From assembly GCF_021018805.1 (NCBI RefSeq), contig NC_086251.1, forward strand, positions 42,726,767 to 42,790,766: 64,000 nt of DNA, read 5' to 3'. This document shows, piece by piece, positions 25,387 to 38,290 of the stretch. The translations under genes were made by a program, and so were the position numbers. This DNA comes from Prinia subflava (taxonomy: Eukaryota; Chordata; Aves; Passeriformes; Cisticolidae). How positions within the stretch are numbered: the stretch's first letter is position 1; the number at the start of each line of letters is the position of its first letter. The notes under the pieces are model-generated. The model saw only the letters and a list, made by a program, of their open reading frames with translations. It made no database searches and was not told the DNA's origin.

Positions 25387-25704
25387 TTCCTTTTATGACC
25401 AGGTGACCTGACTAATGGATGAAGGAAAGGCCATGGGTGTAGTCTACCTAGACTTCAGTAAAGCCTTTGACACTGTCTCCCACAGCATTCTCCAGGGGAA
25501 GCTGGCAGCACACGGCTTGGACAGGTGCACTTTTCACTGAGTTAAAAACTGTCTGGATGGCCAGGTCCAGAGAGTGGTGAATGGTGCCACAACCAGTTTG
25601 CTGCCAGTCCCTAGAGGGGTTCCCCAGGGCTCAGTACTGGGGGCAGTCCTGTTTAACCTGTTTAAGGTCTTTTCCAACCTTAGTGATTCTATGATTCCAT
25701 GATG
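25387..25704 (+). mobile_element. CR1 LINE fragment with internal deletion
   Basis: Starting at CCTTTTATGACCAGGTGACC, the frame reads the CR1 RT palm: YLDFSKAFDTVSHSIL (motif A with its catalytic aspartate) and, after a stop in the middle, RGVPQGSVLG (motif B region). Right after the VLFN codons the sequence jumps at about 25663 to AGGTCTTTTCCAACCTTAG and ATTCTATGATTCCATGAT, the very 3' end of CR1. Everything between, including the FADDT catalytic motif, is missing. The copy is therefore 5'-truncated and internally deleted. It is only mildly diverged, so younger than the fragment immediately to its left. Confidence 0.94.
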
Positions 25705-26200
25705 TTATCATTTTATGAATGCTAGCAAGGAGCAATGTCTATTGAGGTAGCGTGTTTTAAATCTGTGGTATGGATTTCAAAGAGATGTAACTGCACAACC
25801 TCATTCTAAAGCTCCCCTTCTGAGCATGCATCTGGCAGTTTCACAAACTTTCTGTCTTTCCATGTTCAGAGTAGTAATGGAGGACTGAGCAGCTTACAGT
25901 CAGAGACATGCTGGGGTGCCAAAGAGCCCAGGCAGGTGACTAGTGGGACAGGACTTGGGTTTCATACCCAGGTTTGGAATTCTCTCCACCTTCCACGACC
26001 AGAATAGCCTGCATCTCTTCCTGACCATCAACACATACTGTTTATTTAGAGAGCTATGCAGAGGGGGCAGACATCCTCCCCGAAGATTTAAGAGTTGTTA
26101 GGTAACTGAAGGAGTTTTTATTATTGTTTAACTACAGTTCTTCAACATGTGTTGAAAGGCTTATAGATAATGGCAAAACCTCTATAAACTCCAGAATACT

Positions 26201-26214
26201 GGGGCGGGGGGGGG
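26201..26214. repeat. G-run
   Basis: Four G, one C and nine G in a row. It is a single G block; I did not see the four spaced runs needed for a standard G-quadruplex. Such runs are also common sites of sequencing error. Confidence 0.8.
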
Positions 26215-26514
26215 CCTTGGTGATCTGTTCTTTGTCTTCGCTGTTTCCACATCCCACAAGGAATTCTTTGTGGAAATGCCTTTGTTGACATGCTGACAGC
26301 TTCTCTGTCCTCTAACCTGCAGGAGACTGAAAACTGCTGCTGTGAGGGCAGTCTTCCACTTAGGCAGGCAAAGATCCATATGCAAGTGTGGAATTGCAGT
26401 CAAGGAAAATGCTATTTGAGCTGCATAATTAGAGGATAAATTGTTATTTGTCAACCAATAGAGAATACAGAAACCCATCTTTATCTAACATTTTATCATT
26501 AGCTGAAGCAGAGG

Positions 26515-27060
26515 GAGGATTTTTAAGTTCAATTTCAATAAAGAGAAGATAATATAGAGCTGAAATTCTTAAATTAGCTGCTTTATTGTAGTTAGTACTT
26601 TGGTTAATCTTTTTAATTTATCGCTTAGTACATGGCAATTACCCTGCATATGGAAATAAACCAAGGTTATTGTATTAGTGAGATATGTTTGCAGTGTGCA
26701 GGCTGGAATGAAACCATACAGACTGTTATCAGTTGGTGCAATAGTGGTAACAGGTCTATTGAAATCTCTGGGTAGATTTCAGATGGTGACCTTTTGGTCC
26801 CTCTTATCAGTTCAATGACAGCAAGAGAAGATCTCCTAGGAAACCTTGGCTTGCGATGATTAATGCTGTTCTTTCTTTAATTGAGAAGGGCCGATTGATA
26901 GGATAAAACTTTATGGAGTTATTGTAATCATTTGATGTGGCAAATCATCACTTATTATTATCTAAATTAACACAGGTTGGTACAAAGGTAGAAGAAGTAA
27001 ATCCCTTTATGGATTACTTCTAGTACAGTACACAAGTAATTTATTTGGCTTAATAGATGT
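26515..27060. promoter_or_regulatory. Candidate conserved enhancer rich in homeodomain sites
   Basis: Over about 550 bp there is an unusual density of TAAT/ATTA cores and related words: AAATTAGCTG, TTTAATTTATCG, a perfect PBX/HOX-type TGATTAAT at 26857-26864, TTTAATTGAG, GATTGATAGG, TGTAATCATTTGATG, AAATCATCAC and CTAAATTAAC. E-box-like CAGTTG and long stretches without simple repeats are also present. This resembles developmental conserved non-coding elements of amniotes. There is no open frame of note and no transposon signature. The motif positions are seen directly; the enhancer call is inference. Confidence 0.3.
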
Positions 27061-30000
27061 AATTTTCAATCTGGCAACCTGAAGTATATATGAGCCTTAG
27101 GTTTCCACATGGAGGTAATTATTATCCTTTCAATTCATTATTTGCCCATAGAATGTGTGTTCAGCAGGTTCTGCTGATAGTTACAGTGCAAGAAAGGACT
27201 ACTGGAATTTGCAGAAGAAAGAATGTGGATGCCTGTCAACTTCTGTAGTGATAGAGAGTTATGTTGTCTTTTGTGAGATTTTGGCTGACCTTTTTCAGTT
27301 GGATGAATTTTATTTGGCTGTAGACAATGAGTTAGCCCTCTTTAAAAAGCACTGATAGGTTTTTGACATCTTTGACATCTTCAGCTGAAAAACTGAAGGA
27401 AACTCACTCCCTTTCTGAAAAAGGCCTCTCCCAGTGTAACAATTTGCAGGAATCTCTCCTTCATAATTAAAGCTGTGTCTGCTCTGGGGACTTTATATTC
27501 TAGGGGTGACAGTCTAGCACTCTGTACCAGTACTGATGTCACTGCAATTTGATCAAGTTGTATTGCAAATCACATTAGTCATGACATCTCTACACCACCC
27601 ACACATTCTAAAAACAAATAGTTGTTTCCACAGTACAGAAAATTTTTTCAGTTCTTGCTAAATTACTGGTTCTTAATGCTGCAAACATTTTAAACAAAAT
27701 TATTCTTTTATATATGAAGTAAAAACACCTGCGCAACTACCCTTTTGTTTCTCCACTCCTTTTTGGTCTATGAGAAGAATCAAAATGGAAGATGTATTTT
27801 ATCTGGAACCCTTTGGGAAGGAGAGGAAGGAAGGTCATGGAATTACTTCAGTCAAACATTCTGGTTCGGAAAACGTTCAGGGTGGTCTGAAGAAAAAAGA
27901 TTTCCTCTGAAAAGGACGACAGTATCTAAGAGATCTTTTTTCTTCTTTAAACACAATGCACAGGCATGTGCCTATCTTTAAGTCTACCCTTAGAGATCTT
28001 GCAATGAATTATTGTATTTGTTTAGGACTCACTGAGATTGCTGAATTGATGCCCTAATACTTTTTTGTTTCATATGCTTTCAAGTCATAGGTTCATAACT
28101 ATAAAGCTCCTGAATTCACCTGAACAGAGAAGGTAGAGAAGATACTGTGTGAAAAATATGAATCTGATTTGTTGCTCCCTGTGCTTTTCTTTTTTAATCT
28201 TTTTCAAGGAGTTATTGACTCTTTGGAGAAGTCATTATTATCAGCAGCATTTTAAAGGATAAATATAGCCTTAATTCAAACTGACAGCTTTAAGTGTTCC
28301 CTCTGATAGCCAGATTCATCATTGTTGGCATGGTTAAATGCAAAGCATGTGTGGTTTCAGATTGCTACAGTGACTCTGTAAAACATACAAACTGTAATCT
28401 CAAGGTCAAAAATAAAACAGAACTTCAGTACTTTTTCTAGCAGACATTTACTCTATATAAAAAGTTAATACATTTGATACTTCTTCCCTTTTCCTGTAAA
28501 AAGCTCCAGTAATCTGTAATAAGTCTCAGTGTTCCAGATGTACCTTTTAAGCCATAGGCACATGGCAGCCACTTCTAGGGTGGGTAAACTATTGCAGCTG
28601 TTGAAAGTATCCACCAAGAACAAAATACAGTGAAAAAACACAATATTTTCTAGGTTCTGTTGAACCTGGAAAAGAAATACTATTTTCTAATCTGGGATTC
28701 GAGAAATAAGGAAAAATCATTATCTATTTTAAAAGTACAGTGCAGCTCTGCAGATCTGTGGTTCCATACTTTCATCAGATTCCTACCTAATTCACATGTG
28801 AATCCTGCATACACAACTTTTGGAAGATCTGAAATATCAGAGAAAAAATTAGGTACAGAATAAAATAACTATCTGAAAGTGTCCCCAGGTGTGATCTGCA
28901 ACGCTGCTCCATCATTTTTTAAAAGACACCTTAGGAAAGGAAAATTGAGGTGACCTGGTGTCAGTATAAAAGTATGTTTATAGGAAGAAAATACCAGGCA
29001 CCAATGGAATCTTTAATCTGCAGAGGAATATATAATAAAAAACAGTAACCTGGAGCTGAATCTAAATATATTCAAATGGAAAAACAGGTACAGTTTTAAT
29101 AGAGAGGGTGACTGATCATTTACAGAAAAAAAAAATCAAAAGAAGCAGAGAGTTCCCTGGCTTTGTTGTCTTCTCAGGAGATTTTTAAGGAGATGTCTTT
29201 AGTATCCTGAAGCACCTTTACCCTGTTTATTTCTGGGAATGTACTGGTTTAATGCAGAGGTGGTTATATACTTACTGTTAAGTTTTTGTGCTAATTAGAG
29301 GCCAGCTAAAAGTGATTGAATTGTTTTCCTACAGTCAGTCCGTGCCATTTACTTATTATTCATTTACAGATGAAGGTCCTGTAGCAAATGAGATACTCCC
29401 TCATAGCTCTGTGGTAGATTTGTCCCTCAGTACAACATGTTCATGGATCAAAAATTAAACTTTGGTTTCAGGTATGAAATATCAAAGCCAAGAAGACATC
29501 TAATGATAATCCTTAATAGATGATGCTTTGTAATAAATTAGCAATGAGGACAGAGATCAGAACAGTCATTTCTTAGCAGACAAAATGTTGTTGATGATGG
29601 CTGTTTCAATTGTATCTTCTGCTCTGTTGCACACCTAGTTCTTTGACATAGTGTGGTCTCAGCTGCTGGGATCAGTTTAATTTACTGTAAGCAGAGATGA
29701 GCTGTACCCATCATAGTGACAAAAGGTGTACCTGAACCTTTTGATGAGGCTGCAGATCTTTAACACATCCTGGACTTGGGTATTTTTCCCTCTCACAGTT
29801 CAATGAACATCTGCTTCAAAAGGCAAGGAGAGAGTGAATAGTTGTTTACAAAGATTTGAGCAAAGCTGTTTCCCTCAGGCCAACATACATTTAAAAATCC
29901 CTTTTAATGCATGCTTTTATACTACCTGTTTCTGACAGAAACACTCAGTCTGTCCTAGTCAATCTTATGGCTTGCTAATTCTTCTATCAAAATAGGAGGA

Positions 30001-33000
30001 GAAGATTACATATGGTTTTCTTACATTTATTGCTTCCAATCATGATATCTAGGGCTACGACTCTCTTCAGTCATAGAGAACTTGCAGAACTGGATGCCCC
30101 CTGGAACTGACTGGTATTGGTTTCTTGGGTCAGAATCAGCCAATATCCACCTGAAAGGCTGCCACACCAACTCAGCCAGGGTAGACCACACTTTCAACTA
30201 CCAATCTTTAAGCAGAGATGTGTAGGGTGGGTTGTGTTTGGTGAGGAGATACTGCCTTGTGACCACATCTAGTTAAAGGAACAAGACCAGCACCTTTCTT
30301 GCATCAGTGGCAACATTTTTTTCTGATGAGCAACTGGTTTTGATTGGCAGTGATTTAACTCAGCTGTCAAGCCTCCTAAACCAGCTATTTGTGTGCATGT
30401 ATCAGAGAATGGACATGAGCCATACTGCAGTATGACGACAGTGCATGTGTTTGGTGAAGAAAAGTGGTGAGCAGATGGGCACCAATCATTTCCTAACAGC
30501 ACCTTGGGTTGCCATCCTGACAACCTTTCCTGTTAACAGAACAAAGCTGAATAACTTTGGGCATGGTGAGAATCAAGAGTAAACTCTTGCTTTGGACATC
30601 CTTATTCTCTGCCCCTTCTTGGATGTTCACACTGTCTTCTCAGCTGCTGTGGAGCCTGATGGAGCCCAAGTTGTGCATATTTCTGACAAATAATACCTAT
30701 CTTTCAATCTTCTAGTGTATAAATGATGTTGAGGCATCAGTGCTGATGAACTGTTTTTCAAAGTCATATATTGTGCAAATTATTTCCTTTGTTATTAAAA
30801 CAATCAGGATTCGGACTACTCAGGAGATTTTTTGTGGCTGCTGAGTTCTCTTAAGGTGTAAGACTGTGATAGAAATTGGGGAGAATTGGTAGATTTTCTT
30901 GAAACCTACTGGATAAAAGAATCACCTTCTGACCAAAGCCGTGCATTTCTTCGATCAGAACAGTTTCAAGCCTGCAGTTCCATAGAGGGATGTTGGTAAT
31001 GATGTGGAAGGTTAGTTTAGTCACAGGAGTGTTTTATACAGGTTTCAAAGGCTCTTCTCTACCATTTTCTAAAAGAAACTAATTCAAACTAGGTAGATAA
31101 TTGCTTCTTTTCTTCATGCCTTACCTGGAGAGATAAAGGACCTTGAGACACTGAGGAAACTGTAAAACTGTAAAACGGGTGGATTTGCTCTTGTCTTTTT
31201 TGAGTGGAAAGGTTGAGCATTGCTGGCTGGAGCCAGGCACCGTGCAGGGGGACTGCACAGCTCTGCCAGGGCTGTTCTCTCGTCCGTGCTGTCCCAACCT
31301 GGGTTCACTTGGCAGCATTTCCAGTGTGCTTCATCTCTCACATGCAGTGCTCATTGCTCTCCTTGGCTCTCTCACAGTCCAAGCCTGGCATCTCTACCCT
31401 GAACTGAAGTTTGTAGATTAGCTAGTTCAGTATGGATAACTACAGCTTTCACTGTTCCAGTTCACAACCCCAGCTCTTGCAAGCACTTCTGTTGTGGCCT
31501 TCAGCATCTTTGCAGTCCTGTTTCAAAGTCTTTTGCTGCTGAAAATCAAATGTGACTTAGGTTCTGCTTTCATCATTCCTCACAATGTGTTTTTGCCCTG
31601 GTGAGCATAGTTGCAAAGATTTGCTTCAAGCTAATCATCTGAGCACTGAATGATTGGGAAAAGCCCCCAAGCTGCACTGTGGCACTTCAGAAATAATTTT
31701 CTCAAGATCATTTAGTGGGTAAAGCTATTTACAATTTCACTTCACTCAGAAATAATTGCAGGAGGGAAAGAACCATAGAATGAGAAGAGAAATCCATTAT
31801 ATTTATGTGAACGCATCATTATTTATTTGCCTATGCATGGAACCACTCTTTTAATACGCTGTAGGAGATTGTGAATTCTTTGTTCTCCTTGCATTTAATA
31901 AAACCCTTTGCAATTTCTGCAGTTCCTGCAGCTGAATATTTTGAAGGGTATTATAAACATACTTAATCTCCACCTGGAAAAGTCAGCTGGCTGTGCCAGT
32001 AAAGCACTCTTGGAGGCAGGCAGTTGCACTGACTGTGGAACAGAGGAAAAGGGTGCTGGTATGTCTGAGTTACGTGCCTCGGCTGCCAGCCTGAAACATT
32101 ATCAGTATAGTCATTATGCAGAGCTAGGTCCTGAGCACACAAGCCCCTGCCAGACTCCACTGCACTCAGCAGCCTCTGATAGCTGCGTACTGGATGAGTG
32201 AATGACACTAACGAAAAACCACACCATTAAATTTGGATTTTTTTTAATCTACTGCTTGTTAACTATACCTTTGAAAGTAACTCCATTATGCCTGTTTTGT
32301 ACTAACAGCTGTGGTGTTTTTGCCCAAAGTTGGATTAATGGGCTTTTGGGCAAGGTGATGAAACTGAAAGGCTCTGATTTGCCTTACATACCTGAATTCT
32401 CCATCTTAAGGGGGTGGGATGAAGCTTAACTTTATGAAATGTACAGCAGTTTTTGTGTAATAGCTATCTATACCTTTATTAACATGTAACTTGTTTGTTT
32501 ATGCTAAAGCATAAATGAATAAATGATTTTCATGGGTGCACTGGCATTTGGCCAGCATCAACCCATCGCAGCTACTCACTGTGTATCTTGGTGTCCTCAA
32601 GCAATACTGGATATGAGAGCTGCACAGCAGCAGAGTTCAAAAAGTGTAATTATTGTGAGGGCATGTAGAGGATCACATAAGCTATATCCTTCAGAGTATT
32701 TATCTTTGGATGGACATACCTTGTACTAGATATTCTTTTTCCCGTAGAAGCAGAATTGCTTATGTTAAAAAATAATTAGTTTGTTTGAATTGTACATATG
32801 AAGTTATGTTCAGATCTGGAGCTCAGTTTGAGTTATTCAGGTCTAAAGGTTTAACTTTTAATCCAGCTGAGTTGATAACTCCTGAACTGTGCCATTTAGG
32901 TTTTAGTCATATTATTTCTCATGCTGTTATATGCATTATTTATTACAGGGATTCCAAAACATTTTAAAGATACATTATCTTTTTGGGACATCTCTTCACT

Positions 33001-34289
33001 GATTCTCAACCCACAATATCCTGACGACAGTAGTATCAATGGCTTGCAAGGAAAAGTGAGATTAGGAATGTGTACCTTTGTATCTTTCTTTTTAATGCAA
33101 TTCTGTCATTGGAAAAAAGGAGACAGAAGGAGAGCTTTGTGATGAAACTGTTCTTCCCAGACAGCCAAGAAATGTCTTATCTACCCTTTGTGCTCTACAG
33201 ACCACAACTAGGGTATTTCTGCCTTGTGCCACAAATCTATTTTCTTTTTAGCTTTTTTATGAAGATGACTTTGCTTTTATATTCATAATATGCTGTCAGC
33301 ATTATAGCAAGGGCCTTGCATGAAAAATGCATTCTCTTATACAATGACACACTGTAGTCCTTTACTCTTAACTCTTGGAGACTCTTAAAACTACAATGAG
33401 TGGAACTGTCTGTCCAAAATAGCAGAACAAAGTCAGAATTCTGATGACATCATGGAATTGTTATTGTGTTTTAAAAGATACTTTGCAAAAGTGTGTATCT
33501 CTAAGCATTTCAGGTTTTGCAGTACACCAAGGAGTATACCACATGATCCTTGCATGAAAGTCCACGATAGTGTAATGATACAATGGAAGGATACATTTGT
33601 TTGCTCCATGAACTAAAGGGAAATCTTTGTTAATTAGCTCTAATACACAGCTGGATGTTCCTGTTATTATCCAGTCATGGTCAGGTGTTAAAATGAAAAT
33701 TAAAATATTATAAAAATAAGAAAAAGTATAAAGCCAGTCAAAAATAAAATTATCCCTTTTCTGAAATACATTCCCATGTCCCAAAAAAGTCTTCCAAGGT
33801 CAGAGGTTCTATTTACATCTGTGTGTTTACATCATCAGTGGAATTTTCTTCTGTGAATTGTTCTAATGATGTTTTCAGTCCATTTATACTTGTGATCACA
33901 ACTTTAATTATGAATTATGTGAAAAAATTATTCCCTTTTATTTTTCAAAAAGTCTTCGCTTGCTAATCTGATTTCTCTTCTTTATTGTGAAATAGTGACT
34001 GATTATTCCCTATTTATTTTTTCTGTCTCTTTCATGGTCTTGTAAATCTTCCTAATCTTGTCTTCCAAGTTGAATCATCTGCATTTAATTTCTACTTGCA
34101 CATAAACCTTCCCCATTTCGTTACCTTCTTCAGCTCTGTTGCATCCTTCTGAGGTGGATGTGCCTTCTGCTAGGATCATTTTCTCTGCAGAGAGCACTAA
34201 TATGTGTGTTTGAAATATGCTCAGTTCCATGTGCTGCTTACTAGAAAAAGGCAGCCAATTTCATGCACTGGTGGTTGCCCTCTGTTGCT

Positions 34290-34316
34290 CAGAGGTGCAC
34301 CGTCAGTGCACCTCTG
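34290..34316. repeat. Perfect 11-bp inverted repeat with 5-nt loop
   Basis: CAGAGGTGCAC at 34290-34300 is exactly complementary to GTGCACCTCTG at 34306-34316, with CGTCA as the loop. The stem is GC-rich for this AT-rich neighbourhood and contains the palindrome GTGCAC in each arm. A transcript from either strand would fold into a stable short hairpin. The stem does not extend beyond 11 bp, so it is too short for a typical microRNA precursor (about 30 bp). It is not attached to any recognised mobile element. Confidence 0.85.
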
Positions 34317-35739
34317 GCCACACTTGATGGAGACCCCAGCTCACACAAACCACAGCCCATCGTGGCAGATGCCCCTGCAGGCTCCACCATGCAGCTTGAA
34401 AAAGCTTATCTGCATCACCTTGCCCTTATTCAGAGCCTTTGGAATTCAGGGGGCTTAGCCTATGTCATAGCACAGGTTGAACTGGACCTTGGTGGGTTAT
34501 TTCCCCTGTCAGCCCATGACTGCAGGCGATTCCCTAGGCAAAAGGAAAAAGACAGAGAGCTTCCTAGAGCTTCACCAGCTGTATTCTCTGTCTCACTTCT
34601 TCTGAGGTGGTGGTCCCAAAGTTCAAAACCCTTCATGATTTCCTATAATTGCTGGGCTTTTGGAAATGCAAGTGTTTGCTTTTTACTAATGCATGTAGCA
34701 TTATGGAAGTTATACTTATTTTTACAGAAGAAATGAATGGCCTGGGAGTTGAATCTTCTCCCCTTCCATGTGTGTGCTGAACCCTTCTTTTTTCCTAATC
34801 AGATGACAGTACTTGGGCTCTCATGTAAAAATACATTCTCAACCATAAGTCATCCTAGAAAAATTGAAAGATACAGGGAAATGAAATGGCATTTCTCTAA
34901 GTCCCCATAGGAAATAATAAATCACTGCTAAATACTTGAGACTGGGGGAGAAGCAGGAGGCTGAAAAGAAAAAGAAAACAAACCTAAGGATGCCATAAAA
35001 TTCTAGTGTGCATTTACTGAAGTGCCTTGATTTGCTAACCAAAGTTAAATAAGTACCTAGGTCTTAGGAATAACCCTTTTACAATAACATTAGTCTCCAT
35101 GTTAAAATGGGGTGAAGCAACTTCCATAATATTTTGATCTATTTCCCCAAGTCCAAATGCTAAGTGCCTGCATTAATCTACAGAGTATTTTGGCCATATG
35201 TGACCCTGGAACAGCTATTCTGCTGCATGCACTTTTTTATTCTAAGCTATATTGGAGTATGTAGAAATTAAGTATCTTGGCATTCTTCCTGTGGATGGAA
35301 GTCACCTTCAGGAAAACCAGAAGGGTTGTTACTCTTGCAGAGCATAAAAGGGGCTGACTAGCAAGAGAGCAGTATACACAACTGTTTCATCAGGTAATGA
35401 AAGTTTTTTCACCTGTATAGGAGTCATATAGAATATCTAATCTTCTAATTACCATCAGTAAGATTTTGAACATATCTCTGTTTCAGGTCAAAGGAGAGCA
35501 ATTGTATGTTTCTGTGCAAAAACCTCCAGCTGACTGACTACAGAGCAGAAAATGCTTATGTCTCTTCAGAGCTTTCACATGTTTGTCTATTGAATTTTAT
35601 CTACTCTCATTTATAACGAATAGAAAATGGTTTACAGAGTTCATATGTGACAAATAAGCATCATGAGAAAATACTGCTGTTATTCACAACACATAAGGGG
35701 AGAATATTTTATTGTGATTATGAGCCACAGCTATTAAAA

Positions 35740-35855
35740 CCTATCATCCAGTGAACTTCAGTGTAGTCTGTGGTATTTGCTTGGCTGTTTATGACAACAT
35801 TGATTAAACACTAATTATTTATAATTGAAATAACAGTATAAAGTGTGATTCCACA
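35740..35855. promoter_or_regulatory. Possible AT-rich regulatory stretch
   Basis: Contains GATTAAACACTAATTA, TTTATAATTGAAATAA and GTGTGATTCC in close succession, so several homeodomain-type TAAT/ATTA cores fall within about 60 bp. No repeat or coding signature is present. Weak, composition-based call. Confidence 0.15.
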
Positions 35856-35976
35856 ACTAATGAAAGTGGGAAAGTATCTCTCAAGGGACAGGCCAAAAGG
35901 GTACTTGTGTCTCATATGCTGACCATCCATCATTCTTAAATTTTAAATCAGAACTCATTAAAGATTCCAGCAGCTA

Positions 35977-35998
35977 GTGTCTAGTGTGTGCTAGACAC
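35977..35998. repeat. 8-bp-stem inverted repeat
   Basis: GTGTCTAG at 35977-35984 pairs exactly with CTAGACAC at 35991-35998 around a TGTGTG loop. It is a small hairpin in unique DNA with no transposon features at its ends. Confidence 0.7.
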
Positions 35999-37070
35999 AC
36001 CATGCTGTGATGACTACCTCCCAATTTTCATAGCCAGAGGAGCATGAAATATTTAAAAGATGGGACAAAGAACTGGAATAAGATGATGGGGTCTGCAATT
36101 TCTCCCAGGAAGTATGGAAGACGATAATAGGGCAATGGGATTTTGAGTTGTGAAAAGATTGGCTTATAAAACAGAGTCTTCATGCAAAATGAATGCTCAT
36201 TTAGCCGATAATAATTTATACGCTTTTCCCACCGCTAACATTATCATGTATATTTGAAGGCACAAGAATGAGTAGGAAGAATGAGCAGGAAATTGTAGGA
36301 AGAAACACTACAGTCTTGGAGACACTCTTTCTATGCGCAGTCCATTGATGTTTGGGTGTATAGAAGAAAGAAATTCTTCACAGAGAGTATTACTTGAAGA
36401 AATCCTCCCCATGGCATCACTCAGTCTGTATCTGTTGCTCTGCTTTTGCTAACATGTCCCATGATGTGGTATTTAGGGTGAAGTATACTCCTGTTTAGAA
36501 TAGAAATAAATTTAATTTAGTAAAATTAAACTGGTAAGGAATTAACATATTCTGATTTACAATTCAGCTTCTGAATTTTGTTCTACATCTGTCCCTTCTG
36601 ACAGCCTTAGTAGTAAATAAACCTATCAGATTTCTTTGAAATTTTTCAGCCAGCGTTGTGCAGTAGGTGAAAGCACAGTGCATGAAAATAATTGGACTTT
36701 CCCCAGGGAGCAAAGAGTTCCCTGACAGCTGATAAGAAAGACATTCTGCTTCCTAGGACTATTTAGATTAAGCATCAAAGAAAAAGAATCAAGGTAATAA
36801 TGAAGAACTATAACAATTTCATAAAAATATAATACAAGAAATAACGGTAATTCTTATGACTGTTAACTACAAAGCATGGAATTCTCTAGCAAATCAAAGA
36901 TGTCATTTACACAAAACTATACTGGTATTTCTGACAATGATCCCAATTTCATAACTATTGACTAGTATAACTCAATAAATGTTATTTCAGATAATGAACC
37001 TGAAATATAAAAATGTAAGGCTGTGTGAATATTTGTGTGTAAATTAGAAGTGAAAAAGATGTAATAAGCC

Positions 37071-37100
37071 AGATCAAGTGTGGTGAGATCAAGTGTGGTA
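37071..37100. repeat. 15-bp tandem duplication
   Basis: AGATCAAGTGTGGTG is followed at once by AGATCAAGTGTGGTA, differing only at the last base. It is a simple recent tandem duplication of 15 bp, too short to suggest a satellite. Confidence 0.9.
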
Positions 37101-38099
37101 TGAATGATGAATTAATATGTTCTTCCGATAGGGAATAGTCCTGTGAATTGTTTCCTGTGAATTCAGAGTTGCAGTCTTACCCTAGAGGTTTTAACACCAT
37201 TGGTAGAACCCTGCATCTTAGACTGTAGCCCTTCAGAAGGCTTAAGGAGGAATTTCTGAAGCTGTGAGTGAATTGTGTTGAATTTGTTACTTTCAATAGG
37301 ATTTTTATCCATTCTAGTTAAAAATGACCAATGGACTCTTCTCCTCTGAGAGACAATTTCACAGCCACATAGAGCTCACTATCAGGAAGGTTTTTCACTA
37401 ATGATCTTTAATTTTCCTTTTATTGCTCTCCTAGAATTTTTCATAAACAATAAAACTCTGTAATTAGCCATGTTTCCTTCAGTGTGGAAATGTTGGCCAG
37501 AGATTAGATCTCTTGCTGTCAACAGAAGGTTTTTCTTCTTTTAGGGGCAAACAACAAGGCACTTGTTAGATATAATTTTCAGGCCTCAGAAGTCTTGATA
37601 ACCAAAATTTGCACAAATCTATCTATTCTGAGAATTTAAGAAGGGATAGAACTGGGCCAGAGTGCTTGTATTTAAATCTGTACCTCATCATCTTAGCAGG
37701 CGTCGGTCAGTAAGGAGAAATCATTAGCTTAATGCTGATTCCCAGTACATAATTAATGTCTCACTGTCAAAAGGCAAAGGTGTTCTGATTTCAACATATG
37801 TTTGTGCTGCTCTTCTGATTGCTCTAAGAGAGCTGCAACAAGAATGATCTTTCCAATGTAACATGATTTTAAGCTGTTTGTTGCCCATATTCTGATAAGA
37901 AAGGTGTCCTAGCACAGGTTTATCTGTGCTGATAGTGAGGTTTGTGGCTGTAGGGAAATGTTGATACCAGACATCAGCATCTATCTTCTTAACATCTATT
38001 CTTTAGCAGATTGAAAAGTATAATAGATACTTGAGGTGCTGTATTGTAATGAATTGTCAACAGAATGGGGGGTTATAGTGAAAATGATATATTTTTTCT

Positions 38100-38290
38100 T
38101 ATATCTCATTTTGTAGTAAACATGTATTGTATTTTCTCCTTCCTGCCCCTTCTTAACTTTCTTTATTGTGGACTTGCTTTGACATGTTTTCTTCTTTCTG
38201 TATTTTTCACTCTTCTCACACCATCTTACACATTTTCTCTTTTCTTCTCATACTTTTTTTTTTCTCCTTTTCCTTTCTTTTATCTTTTTG
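38100..38290. repeat. Pyrimidine-rich tract
   Basis: Roughly 190 bp of the plus strand is mostly T and C, with repeats of TTCTTTC, TTTTCTTCT and a ten-T run. The composition explains the long open frame at 38065-38505, whose translation is mostly Phe, Leu, Ser and Tyr and looks like a membrane protein only because of base composition. It is not a gene. Confidence 0.75.

Noticed and set aside
26201..26214. G-run considered as a G-quadruplex
   Set aside because: There is essentially one G block; four separated runs are not present.
34290..34316. Hairpin considered as a microRNA precursor
   Set aside because: The stem stops at 11 bp; pre-miRNA hairpins need roughly twice to three times that length.
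34263..34736. 157-codon open frame on the plus strand
   Set aside because: It is the second longest open frame, but its translation shows no domain, its N-terminal part overlaps another open frame, and there is no promoter, splice or conservation evidence. Length of this order is expected by chance in 64 kb.
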